Part shown: in pieces, positions 15,968 to 23,773 of the stretch
Layout: each line of letters begins with the position of its first letter
Position numbering within the stretch: the first letter of the stretch is position 1
Assembly (NCBI RefSeq): GCF_017639205.1
Contig: NZ_CP071139.1
Location: 682,001 to 746,000, forward strand
Direction: 5' to 3'
Length of the DNA stretch: 64,000 nucleotides
From: Streptomyces nojiriensis
GTDB taxonomy: Bacteria; Actinomycetota; Actinomycetes; Streptomycetales; Streptomycetaceae
Translations under genes and position numbers: made by a program
Notes under the pieces: generated by a model
Told to the model about the DNA's origin: nothing
Seen by the model: the letters and a program-made list of their open reading frames with translations, nothing else
Database searches by the model: none

Positions 15968-18900
15968 ATGTCCTTCCTCGTCACACCCGGCCGGCGCCGG
16001 CCCCGCCGGAGCGCCGCTCCCGGGGCCGGAGGGCTGCCGTCCGGCTCCCGTTCCGGCAACGAGTCCGGGCCGAGCCCGCACCGGTCCGCCTTCCGGCCCG
16101 ACATCGAGGGTCTGCGCGCGGTCGCCGTCCTCGCGGTACTCGCCTTCCACGCCGGCATCCCCTGGGCGACCGGCGGTTTCGTCGGCGTGGACGTCTTCTT
16201 CGTCATCTCCGGCTACCTCATCACCGGTCTGCTGGTCCGCGAGGCGATCACCACCGGCCGGATCCGGCTCGGTGACTTCTTCTCCCGGCGGGCCCGGCGG
16301 CTGCTGCCCTCCGCCGCCGTGGTGCTCGCCGCGGTGGCCCTCGCCGGGGCCTGGCTGACCGTACCGCTGCGCCGCACCGACCTGGAGTACGACGTCGTCG
16401 CGGCGGCCCTGTCCTTCGCCAACTGGCGGTTCGTGTCGCAGCGGACCGACTACCTCGCCGCCGGACACGACCAGAGCCCGCTGCTGCACTTCTGGTCCCT
16501 CGCCGTCGAGGAGCAGTTCTACCTGTTCTGGGCTCCGCTGCTGGCGGTGCTGGTGCTGTGCGCGGCCCGGGCGGTCCGCCGGGGCCGGGCGGTACGGCTC
16601 GTCGTGGTGCTGGCCGCCGCCCCGCTCGCCCTGGCCTCGTTCGCGCTGGCGGTGTACTGGACCGGGCACTCCGCATCCCTCGCGTACCTCGGAACTCCGT
16701 CGCGGGTCTGGCAGTTCGGGGTCGGGGCGCTGCTCGCCCTGCTGCCCTGGCACCTGATGCGCGGTCCGCGACCGCTGCGGCTGCTGTGCGGCTGGGCCGG
16801 GGCCGCGGCGATCGGCTGGTGCGTCGTGGTGTACGACTCCGGAACCCCGTACCCCGGTCACGCGGCGCTCGTGCCGACCCTGGCCACCGCCGCCGTGATC
16901 CTCGCCGCGATACCCGGCCGCGGCGAGCGGCACACGCGGGGCAGGTGGGACGTGGGTCGGCTGCTGGCGGGGCGGGCACCCCGGGCCGTCGGGCGGCTCT
17001 CCTACACCCTGTACCTGTGGCACTGGCCGGTGCTCGTCCTCGCCGAGGCCCGGCTCGGCACGCTCGGCTGGCCCGCGAAGACCGCGCTGACGCTGGCGGC
17101 CGCATTGCCGGCCCTGGCCACCATGCGCTGGGTCGAGCAGCCGCTGCGCCGCAGCCGTACGGTCTCCGAACTCCCCCGCCGCGGACTGTCGGTGGGCGTG
17201 TCGGCGATCGTGCTGCCGGTGGTCCTCGCGCTGGTGGTGGGTACGACGACGCTGCGCGTGCTGGGCCCGGCCGGACCGGTCGACACCCAGGGCCTGCCCC
17301 CGGGCGCCGCCTCGGGCCCCACCCTGCTCTCCCGCACGGCCGGTACGCCGCTCGTCGACGGGCCGGTGGTACCGAGTCCCGCGCAGGCGCGGGCGGACTT
17401 CCCGCCGGACGGGGCCTGCGAGGTCGCCCCGGCCGGGACCCGCAGCCCGGACTGCCTGTTCGGCGCGGTCGACAGCCCGGACCGGATCGTGCTGCTCGGG
17501 GACTCGCACGCGGGTCAGTGGTTCTCCCCGATGCTGGCGCTGGCTTCGCAGCGGGGCTGGGCGCTGCAGGAGTTGGTGAAGCAGGGCTGCCCGCTGCCGG
17601 AGCTGGCGGTGGACAGCCCGCAGCTCGGGCGCGCCTACCGGGAGTGCGACACCTGGCGGGCGGACTCCCTGGAGCGGCTGCGGCAGCAGCCGAAGCCGCG
17701 CCTCATCGTGATCGCCTCGCTCAACCGCTACACCGACGACGCGCACCTGCTGGCCGAGGCGTGGGAGAAGACGCTGACGCCGCTACGGGCCCTGGGGGCG
17801 CCGATCGTCTACGTCGAGGACACGCCCGTGCCCGGCAAGGACGTCCCGGCGTGCGTGTCCGGCAGTCCCGCATCCCCGGCCGACTGCGCGTTCAGCCGCA
17901 CGGACGCCCAGCTGCCGGATCCGCTGGCGCAGCGGATCGCGTCCGGCGCCCTGCCCGGCGTACGGAGCGTCGGCGTGAACCGGGTCCTGTGCCCGGGCGA
18001 CGGGCCGACCTGCCCGGCCGTGCTCGACCGGATCCTGCTCTACCGGGACGACGCCCACCTGACCAACGTGGCGGCCGTGGTCCTGACCAACCGGCTGGAG
18101 CGGCTGCTCACGGGGGCCGGACTGCTGCCCGCCGCGGGTGGAGCGGCAGCGGGGGCTGACGGGTGGACGCGGCTGCTGCGCGACGACTTCGACGGCCCGG
18201 CGGGCTCCCCTCCGTCCGCCGCCGACTGGATCCACGACATCGGCACCTGCTACCCGGGCTGCCCCGCGCCGCAGTGGGGCACCGGCGAGATCGAGACCAT
18301 GACCGACTCGACCGAGAACGTCCGCCTCGACGGGAAGGGCGCGCTGGAGATCGTGCCCACCCGCGAGGACGGGCGGTGGAGTTCGGGGCGGATCGAGACG
18401 CGGCGCTCCGACTTCGCGCCCCCGCCTGGCGGGGTCCTGCGGATCGAGGCGTCGATCGCCCTGCCGGATGTGACCGGGGAGAAGGCGGCGGGATACTGGC
18501 CGGCCTTCTGGACCCTGGGGGCACCGCTGCGCGACGGGTACACGGGGTGGCCGGGTGTCGGGGAGCTCGACGTCATGGAGTCCGTGAACGGGCGGGACAC
18601 CGTCTTCGCCACGATGCACTGCGGTGTCCTGGAGGGCGGCCCGTGCCGGGAGCCCGCCGGCCTGACGTCCGGTCCCCAGCCGTGCGCCGGATGCCGTACG
18701 GCGTTCCACTCGTACGCCGTCGAGGTCGATCTCGCGCCCGGCGCGCAGGAGGTGCGCTGGTATCTGGACGGGCGCGTGTACCACCGGGTGACCGCGGACC
18801 GGATGGACCCGGGGACGTGGCGGGCGGCCGTGGACCACGGGCTGTTCCTGATCCTCAACGTGGCGGTCGGTGGCGGTCTGCCGCTCGCCGACGGCGCGAG

Positions 18901-18979
18901 CGCGGGTCCGGCCACCGAGCCGGGCCATGCGATGCGGGTGGACCACGTCACCGTCTCGGCGCGGGAGCGGAGCACGTAG
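15968..18979 (+). CDS. Three-domain fusion: acyltransferase-3 / SGNH / GH16 glycoside hydrolase
   Basis: The 1003 residues hold three modules. Residues 43-430 are an OafA-type membrane acyltransferase (RPDIEGLRAVAVLAVLAFHA, VFFVISGYL, about ten helices). Residues 500-715 are an SGNH domain (nucleophile Ser513 in GDSHAGQW, DxxH at 695-698), the usual partner that completes O-acetyl transfer outside the membrane. Residues 730-1000 are a GH16 laminarinase/transglycosylase-type domain with catalytic Glu866, Asp868 and Glu871 in GELDVMES. The frame is continuous with no stop between modules. AT3-SGNH pairs are common; a C-terminal GH16 is not. With the GT2 synthase upstream, the protein likely acylates and trims or cross-links a beta-glucan at the cell surface (inference). 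GAAAGG precedes ATG 15968. Confidence 0.9.
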   Translation: MSFLVTPGRRRPRRSAAPGAGGLPSGSRSGNESGPSPHRSAFRPDIEGLRAVAVLAVLAFHAGIPWATGGFVGVDVFFVISGYLITGLLVREAITTGRIRLGDFFSRRARRLLPSAAVVLAAVALAGAWLTVPLRRTDLEYDVVAAALSFANWRFVSQRTDYLAAGHDQSPLLHFWSLAVEEQFYLFWAPLLAVLVLCAARAVRRGRAVRLVVVLAAAPLALASFALAVYWTGHSASLAYLGTPSRVWQFGVGALLALLPWHLMRGPRPLRLLCGWAGAAAIGWCVVVYDSGTPYPGHAALVPTLATAAVILAAIPGRGERHTRGRWDVGRLLAGRAPRAVGRLSYTLYLWHWPVLVLAEARLGTLGWPAKTALTLAAALPALATMRWVEQPLRRSRTVSELPRRGLSVGVSAIVLPVVLALVVGTTTLRVLGPAGPVDTQGLPPGAASGPTLLSRTAGTPLVDGPVVPSPAQARADFPPDGACEVAPAGTRSPDCLFGAVDSPDRIVLLGDSHAGQWFSPMLALASQRGWALQELVKQGCPLPELAVDSPQLGRAYRECDTWRADSLERLRQQPKPRLIVIASLNRYTDDAHLLAEAWEKTLTPLRALGAPIVYVEDTPVPGKDVPACVSGSPASPADCAFSRTDAQLPDPLAQRIASGALPGVRSVGVNRVLCPGDGPTCPAVLDRILLYRDDAHLTNVAAVVLTNRLERLLTGAGLLPAAGGAAAGADGWTRLLRDDFDGPAGSPPSAADWIHDIGTCYPGCPAPQWGTGEIETMTDSTENVRLDGKGALEIVPTREDGRWSSGRIETRRSDFAPPPGGVLRIEASIALPDVTGEKAAGYWPAFWTLGAPLRDGYTGWPGVGELDVMESVNGRDTVFATMHCGVLEGGPCREPAGLTSGPQPCAGCRTAFHSYAVEVDLAPGAQEVRWYLDGRVYHRVTADRMDPGTWRAAVDHGLFLILNVAVGGGLPLADGASAGPATEPGHAMRVDHVTVSARERST

Positions 18980-18996
18980 GGCCATGGAGGTACGGG

Positions 18997-19046
18997 CCTG
19001 TGGCGGGGCGCGCTCCACGGGATGCCCGGAGCACGCCCCGCACAGG
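18997..19046. terminator. Long hairpin after the acyltransferase-GH16 gene
   Basis: The left arm 18997-19016 and the right arm 19028-19046 pair over about 19 bases with one bulged G and one mismatch, around an 11-base loop. The structure starts 17 bases after the fusion gene's stop. Confidence 0.7.
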
Positions 19047-19057
19047 TCCGGCTCAGA

Positions 19058-19098
19058 TCCGACGCGGGTCCGACGCGGGTCCGACGCGGGTCCGACGC
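19058..19098. repeat. 11-bp tandem repeat downstream of the SSI gene
   Basis: Three perfect copies of TCCGACGCGGG followed by a partial fourth. They lie between the fusion-gene terminator and the SSI stop codon (stop at 19103). No function is evident. Confidence 0.8.
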
Positions 19099-19102
19099 AG
19101 GG

Positions 19103-19528
19103 TCAGAACGCGAAGACGGCGTTGCCGTTGAGCGTCGCGGACATCACGCAGCTGTTGGAGAAGGTGTACTTCCAGGCGACGCGGCTGCCCTTCCACACGC
19201 CGTCGGCGGTGACCGTGACCGGGGCGTAGTGCATCGGGCAGGCACGGTCCGGGTTCGGCGAGGCCAGCAGGCGGTCCAGCGCTCCGCCGGTGGAGTTGAG
19301 GGCGGCGCAGGCGGCCCGCGGGTCCGGGTGGGTGCCCACCGCGGTCGGGGCGCAGCTGAGGGTGGAGGCCCGGACGATGGTGGCGGTGGCGGCGTCGTCC
19401 CCCTGCGCGACGGTGAACACCAGGGCGGACGGGGCGTACAGGCTGGAGGGCTGAGCGGCAGCAATCCCTGTGGCGCCGGCCAGGCAGAGGAGCGTGGCGG
19501 CGGAGGCAGCTGCGATGCGGTGGCGCAC
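19103..19528 (-). CDS. ssi: Streptomyces subtilisin inhibitor-type protease inhibitor, Met P1
   Basis: The 141-residue precursor has a Sec signal (hydrophobic core AAASAATLLCLAGATGIAAA) and a mature SSI domain starting near QPSSLYAPSAL. The four conserved cysteines are present, together with GTHPDPRAAC, the reactive loop CPMHYAP, VTADGVWKGSRV and the terminal NAVFAF. By comparison with SSI the scissile bond is Met99-His100, so subtilisin- or chymotrypsin-like enzymes are the expected targets. GTG 19528 follows GAAAGAGAG at 7 bases. A paralogue with Arg at P1 lies at 43261-43686 and shares its upstream promoter element. Confidence 0.95.
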   Translation of the reverse strand: MRHRIAAASAATLLCLAGATGIAAAQPSSLYAPSALVFTVAQGDDAATATIVRASTLSCAPTAVGTHPDPRAACAALNSTGGALDRLLASPNPDRACPMHYAPVTVTADGVWKGSRVAWKYTFSNSCVMSATLNGNAVFAF

Positions 19529-19887
19529 GACAAAACTCTCTTTCGATTCAAAGGTTGAACGCGACATTTGGTTTCGATATCGCGCCGTTGCGGGATCAGA
19601 CTGTCTGACCCGAAGCCAAGTCGCACATCCATGACCGATTTACGGACAGAGCATCCGCATACCGGCGAACGAATGGTCGTTCGGGCAGCTCACAGGGGAC
19701 GCGCCCACTCCGCCGCCGCGCCCCGGCGCCGGCCACGCCGTCCGCGACGTGCGACCCCACCCCTCCCTGACCTGCCGTCGGCCACCCCCGGTTCACCCGA
19801 CGGCCACTCAGCTTGACCGGATGTGCGCGCTCGAACCCCCGAGGGCGCCGCGCCGCGCCGATCCAACTCCACGACAGCCCAGAATAG
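19529..19887. promoter_or_regulatory. SSI promoter region, with element shared with the second SSI gene
   Basis: This 359-base gap has no gene I can support. On the minus strand CTGTCCGTAAATCG (19636-19649) lies 108 bases before the SSI start. The identical 14-mer lies 110 bases before the second SSI gene. The same region of both genes also has a TTCGA-type sequence just before the ribosome site (CCTTTGAATCGAAAG here). Confidence 0.5.
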
Positions 19888-19906
19888 TTAGGCAAGCCTT
19901 GCCTAA
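19888..19906. promoter_or_regulatory. Iron box (DmdR/IdeR site) before secreted hydrolase
   Basis: TTAGGCAAGCCTTGCCTAA is a 19-bp inverted repeat with perfect TTAGGCAAG/CTTGCCTAA arms, matching the DmdR1/IdeR consensus (TTAGGTTAGGCTAACCTAA type). It begins 39 bases before ATG 19927 and overlaps a TAGTTA -10-like sequence, so iron-loaded repressor would block transcription. Confidence 0.85.
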
Positions 19907-19926
19907 AAATGCCTTACGATGCCGAC

Positions 19927-21096
19927 ATGAAGAAGATCATCAGAGTGCTGACGGCGGTGGCGGCAGGTCTGGTCCTCGCCGCGCCCGGCACCCTCGCCAC
20001 GCCCGCCGCGGCCGCGTCCGCCCCGCCCGGCGTCACCGGACTCGGGCTCCCGAGACCCACCGGCGGCTTCGCCGTGGGCCGCGACACCCTCCATCTGGTG
20101 GACCGGGAGCGCAAGGATCCCTGGGTGCCCACGGCCGACCGGGAATTACTCCTGTCCCTCTACTACCCGGCGCTCGCGCACACCGGAAATCCCGCTCCCT
20201 ATATGAGCGCCCCCGAGGCCAAGGCACTGCTGACCGACCGGGGGCAGCTCGGCGAGTACGTCACCCCCGAACGCCTCGCGGCCACCCGGACGAACGCACG
20301 GACGGACGCCCTGCCCCGGCCCGCCGCGAACCGCTACCCGCTGGTCGTGCTCTCCCCCGGCTTCACCATGCCGCGCTCCTCGCTGACCGCCCTGGCGGAG
20401 GACCTCGCCAGCCGCGGGTACGTCGTCGCGGCGGTGGACCACGCGTACGAGTCGGACGGCACCGTCTTCCCCGGCGGCCGGATGCTCACGTGCAAGGCGT
20501 GCGAGCAGGTGTTCCCCGACGGGTCGCTGCACCGGGTCTCCGACGGCCGGGCCCGTGACATCCCGTTCGTCCTGGACCGGCTGACCGGCCCGCGCCCGGC
20601 GTGGCGGTACTCCTGGCTGATCGATCCCCGGCACATCGGCATGGCCGGGCATTCGATCGGCGGGGCGGCCGCATCGGCCACCATGGCCGTGGACCCGCGC
20701 GTGGACGCCGGGGTCAACATGGACGGCACCTTCTTCACGCCCGTACCCCAGACCGGCCTCGCCGGACGGCCCTTCCTGATGCTCGCCGGTGACCCCGCCC
20801 TGCTGCCGCCCGACTTCCCCGACACCTCCTGGGAGGACAGCTGGCCCCGGCTGGACGGCTGGAAGCGCTGGCTGACCGTCACGGGGGCGGGCCATCCCGG
20901 CTTCACCGACTGGCCCGTCCTGGGCGACCAGGTCGGATACCCGCACCCGGAGACACCGCTGTCGGGCACCCGCTCGCAGCAGATCACCCGGGCGTACGTC
21001 GGCGACTTCTTCGACCTGCACCTGCGCGGGAAGCCGGCGCCGCGCCTGGACGGTCCGACGGCGGCCGACCCGGAGGTCGTGTTCCACCGCAGCTGA
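19927..21096 (+). CDS. Secreted PAF-acetylhydrolase-like alpha/beta hydrolase, iron-regulated
   Basis: The 389-residue protein has a clear Sec signal (MKKIIRVLTAVAAGLVLAAP, site near AAA). The hydrolase domain has a family-typical start (DRELLLSLYYPA), an oxyanion region (YPLVVLSPGF), the nucleophile elbow GHSIGG and a late His region (TGAGHPGFTDWP). This resembles PAF-acetylhydrolase/isoform II lipases. An iron box sits directly upstream, so expression should rise under iron starvation. A role in cleaving a ferri-siderophore ester or an iron-holding host or soil lipid is possible but not shown. ATG 19909 would add six residues. No ribosome site is visible, so the message may be near-leaderless. 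Confidence 0.85.
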   Translation: MKKIIRVLTAVAAGLVLAAPGTLATPAAAASAPPGVTGLGLPRPTGGFAVGRDTLHLVDRERKDPWVPTADRELLLSLYYPALAHTGNPAPYMSAPEAKALLTDRGQLGEYVTPERLAATRTNARTDALPRPAANRYPLVVLSPGFTMPRSSLTALAEDLASRGYVVAAVDHAYESDGTVFPGGRMLTCKACEQVFPDGSLHRVSDGRARDIPFVLDRLTGPRPAWRYSWLIDPRHIGMAGHSIGGAAASATMAVDPRVDAGVNMDGTFFTPVPQTGLAGRPFLMLAGDPALLPPDFPDTSWEDSWPRLDGWKRWLTVTGAGHPGFTDWPVLGDQVGYPHPETPLSGTRSQQITRAYVGDFFDLHLRGKPAPRLDGPTAADPEVVFHRS

Positions 21097-21106
21097 CGCC
21101 GGTACC

Positions 21107-21138
21107 GGGGGCGCCCGCCCGTCCCGGCGGGTGCCCCC
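21107..21138. terminator. Hairpin between convergent hydrolase and WYL regulator
   Basis: GGGGGCGCCCGCC and GGCGGGTGCCCCC pair over 13 bases with one G-T wobble around a six-base loop, 10 bases after the hydrolase stop. Confidence 0.7.
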
Positions 21139-21189
21139 GCACCTGACCCGTTCCCCCGAAGGCCGATCCTCGCGACCACGCCGTGGGGC

Positions 21190-22161
21190 TCAGGACGGGT
21201 CGGCGTAGCGGGCGGCGAGCGCGGCGGCGCGGTCGCGCAGGGAGGTGCGCAGCGACTGCGGGGTCAGGGCTTCCGCGTCCGTGCCGAGCTGCCACAGGGC
21301 CCATTCGGCGTGCCGTGAATCCTGGAAGGTCAGCTCCAGCCGCAGTCGGCCGTCCGGTTCGGGTTCTTCGGCGCGGACGGCCAGCGCGGTGTCGAGCAGG
21401 TCCTCCCGCCGCGCCGGGTTCACCCGTACCAGCACGGTGATGTGGCCGTCGCTCAGGAACCGCGCGGCGCGTTCCCGCCAGATCCGGTCCAGGTCGACGC
21501 GGTCGGGGCGCTGTGCCGGTTCGGGGAGTTCCTCGGCGGCCAGCACCCGCGACAGCCGGTAGGTGCGGTCGGCGCCGGATCTCGTGGCCAGCAGGTAGAC
21601 CCGGTCGCGTACGGTGACCAGGCCGATCGGGTCCACCGTGCGCCACTGCGGTGGCCGGCCGGTGGCGGCGTAGTGGATGCGCAGCTTGTGTCCGGCGAGC
21701 ACGGCGCGCCGGACGTCGATCATGGTGGTGCCGGGTACCTCGTCCGTGACGGGCCGGCGCGAGAGCAGGTCGATCTCCGGCTCGACGAGAAGGCGCCGGG
21801 CCGCGTCGCTCGCGGTGGCCCGGTGGTCCTCGGGCAGCGCGTCGACCACCTTGCGCATGGCCGAAGCGAGCGCCGAGCCGAGGCCGAACGCCCGCTCACC
21901 GCGCGCCGATCCGGCGGCCAGCAGGGCCAGGGCCTCGTCGTGGTTCAGCCCGGTGAGCTCGGTCCGGAAACCGGGCAGCAACTCGAAACCGCCGTGCCGC
22001 CCGCGTTCGGCGTAGACCGGGACGCCGGCTGCCGACAGTGCCTCGATGTCGCGCAGCACGGTACGGGTGGACACCTGCAGCTCGCGGGCCAGCGTGTCCG
22101 CGGTCAACCGACCCCGTCGGCGCAGCAGCAGCACCAGTGAGACCAGCCGGTCGGCACGCAT
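21190..22161 (-). CDS. WYL-domain transcriptional regulator (YafY/DeoR-type HTH)
   Basis: The 323-residue protein has an N-terminal HTH_11 winged helix (LTADTLARELQVSTRTVLRDIEAL). A WYL domain follows (about 140-220: KLRIHYAATGRPPQWRTVDPIGLVTVRDRVYLLAT, the YxL motif and an Arg-rich TYRLSRV segment), then a WCX C-terminal extension. WYL regulators sense nucleic-acid or small ligands and often control stress or defence genes. It is divergent from the RidA-family gene 130 bases away, a frequent pairing in actinomycetes. Confidence 0.9.
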   Translation of the reverse strand: MRADRLVSLVLLLRRRGRLTADTLARELQVSTRTVLRDIEALSAAGVPVYAERGRHGGFELLPGFRTELTGLNHDEALALLAAGSARGERAFGLGSALASAMRKVVDALPEDHRATASDAARRLLVEPEIDLLSRRPVTDEVPGTTMIDVRRAVLAGHKLRIHYAATGRPPQWRTVDPIGLVTVRDRVYLLATRSGADRTYRLSRVLAAEELPEPAQRPDRVDLDRIWRERAARFLSDGHITVLVRVNPARREDLLDTALAVRAEEPEPDGRLRLELTFQDSRHAEWALWQLGTDAEALTPQSLRTSLRDRAAALAARYADPS

Positions 22162-22291
22162 GCGGGAACCGTAGCGGAATACCTGACCAAGGGTGTCGTG
22201 ATTTGTTGGGAGGCTCGTGGACACGACGTCGAGGCCGGTGGCCGCCGAGCCGGTGGACGTACGTACTCCCGATGAATCGAATGGAGCTGAC

Positions 22292-22693
22292 GTGGCGATG
22301 GAACGAACAGCGGTCAACCCGGTGACGTGGTCGGTGGAGCTGGGGTTCAACCAGGGCGAGGTGGTCTCCGGACACACCCGGACCCTGTACGTCTCGGGGC
22401 AGACCGCGATGAGCGGCGAGGGCAAGCCCCAGCATGACGGTGACATGGCGGCGCAGTTGGCGCTGAGCGTCGACAACCTGGAGGCCGTGCTCGGTGAGGC
22501 CGGCATGTCCCTCGCGAACCTCGTGCGGCTCAACGTGTACACGACCGACGTGGACCTGCTCTTCCAGCACTACGGCGGGCTGGCGGGGCGGTTGGGCGCC
22601 GCCGGGGTGGCCCCGGCCACCACGATGCTCGGGGTGACTCGCCTGGCGGTCCCCGGCCAGTTGGTGGAACTCGAGGGAACCGCCGTCGCCTGA
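22292..22693 (+). CDS. RidA-family (reactive enamine/imine deaminase-like) protein
   Basis: The 133-residue protein has the RidA/YjgF core: VSGHTRTLYVSGQTAM, HDGDMAAQLALSVDNLEAVL, LVRLNVYTTDVDLL, and the closing LGVTRLAVPGQLVELEGTAVA. The conserved catalytic Arg of RidA proper (R105-like in CRKARLP) is not obvious, so it may belong to a Rid subfamily with another activity. GTG 22292 has GGAG 5 bases upstream; ATG 22298 is an alternative. It is divergent from the WYL regulator, which may control it. Confidence 0.85.
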   Translation: MAMERTAVNPVTWSVELGFNQGEVVSGHTRTLYVSGQTAMSGEGKPQHDGDMAAQLALSVDNLEAVLGEAGMSLANLVRLNVYTTDVDLLFQHYGGLAGRLGAAGVAPATTMLGVTRLAVPGQLVELEGTAVA

Positions 22694-22716
22694 TCCGGTC
22701 GGGGCGGGCGCGACTT

Positions 22717-23040
22717 TCATCCACCGGCAGCCGGCGAAGGAGTGTCGTCGCCGGTGGCGAGGGTGACCTGGGCGGTCCACGACCAGGGCTCCTGGGGCGG
22801 CTCCCAGGTCACCTCGACGTCGGTGTCATGGAAGTCGCGCGCGAGTTCCGACACCATCACCGCTGCCGCGGCCCGCGCGTCGTGCGGGTCGGTGTCGATC
22901 GGCACGTCCAGGCGTCCGCAGTGCATTCCGCCGTCCATGGTGAGGACACTGATGCGCCAGCCCTCCGGCCTCGCCAACAGGACGATCCCCGTCGGAATGC
23001 CCAGGACGGGCCGCTTCTTCTTCTCCTTCTTGCGTCTCAC
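22717..23040 (-). CDS. Conserved small hypothetical protein
   Basis: The 107-residue protein starts with a Lys/Arg run (RRKKEKKKR) followed by a compact alpha/beta sequence (GIVLLARPEGWRISVLTMDGG, then RAAAAVMVSELARDF and VEVTWEPPQEPWSWTAQV). The GTG start at 23040 overlaps the stop of the upstream acetyltransferase by four bases (GTGA), so it is translationally coupled. I recognise no family. It is likely cytoplasmic. Confidence 0.6.
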   Translation of the reverse strand: MRRKKEKKKRPVLGIPTGIVLLARPEGWRISVLTMDGGMHCGRLDVPIDTDPHDARAAAAVMVSELARDFHDTDVEVTWEPPQEPWSWTAQVTLATGDDTPSPAAGG

Positions 23041-23585
23041 GATGCTGCTGTCGGGCGGGGCCACACGCCGAACCACTGCTCGGCGCCGTATTCCTCGAAC
23101 CTCTGCACCTCGGTGAATCCCAGCTTCGTCGCGAGGCGCAGCGCGCGGTCGTTGGCGGTCTGGGTGCACAGGACCACCGGCTCGCCCGGATGGGCGGCGG
23201 CGAACCAGTCGAGTGCCGCCGTGCACGCCTCGGCGGCGTACCCGTGACCCCATGCCTCCGGGAGGAACATGCAGCCGAGTTCGGCTTCACCGGCCTCCGG
23301 TCGGACGTGGCCCCGGCGCTCCGCGGCGCGCCGATCGAGTGTGATCATTCCGATCATCGCTCCGTCGACATCGATCACGAAGAAGCCGGGGCGCCTCCCG
23401 GGCACCTCGGGTGCGGCGTGTTCGAGCTCGGCACGCGGTCGAGCGCCGCCCACGTACGCGCCCACCTCCGGCGATGCGAACAGTTCGATGAATGCCGCAC
23501 GGTCCTGGGACTCGGACTGGCGCAGCACGAGCCGTTCGGTCCTGATCGGGGCGGGCGGCCAGGTGGCGGATCCGAGTTCGGGCAT
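23037..23585 (-). CDS. GNAT-family N-acetyltransferase (RimJ/RimL-like)
   Basis: The 182-residue protein fits the RimJ/RimL GNAT subfamily: RTERLVLRQSESQD near the N-terminus, ELGCMFLPEAWGHGYAAEAC as the acetyl-CoA P-loop region, and VVLCTQTANDRALRLATKLGF near the end. It would acetylate an amino group of a protein or small molecule. ATG 23585 is chosen; TTG 23594 is possible. Its stop overlaps the start of the following small gene. Confidence 0.85.
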   Translation of the reverse strand: MPELGSATWPPAPIRTERLVLRQSESQDRAAFIELFASPEVGAYVGGARPRAELEHAAPEVPGRRPGFFVIDVDGAMIGMITLDRRAAERRGHVRPEAGEAELGCMFLPEAWGHGYAAEACTAALDWFAAAHPGEPVVLCTQTANDRALRLATKLGFTEVQRFEEYGAEQWFGVWPRPTAAS

Positions 23586-23738
23586 GGGAGGCAACCTATC
23601 GCAGGCTCGTGCGAGTGGTCCGCGGGGCTAGACCGGTTCGCCCTTCAACCACCTTGCGGCCCGGCCCGGTTGGGATGAACCCGGCGCGCCCCGGGAATCA
23701 CACGACTGCGGTCGCATATCCCCCCTCCCACTCCACAA

Positions 23739-23757
23739 TTAGGTTAGGCTTACCTAA
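23739..23757. promoter_or_regulatory. Iron box before tandem-HTH gene
   Basis: TTAGGTTAGGCTTACCTAA matches the DmdR/IdeR consensus at all but one position. It ends 16 bases before ATG 23774 and would make this gene and possibly the downstream siderophore genes iron-repressed. Confidence 0.9.
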
Positions 23758-23773
23758 GAGTGGGGGTGTGGGG

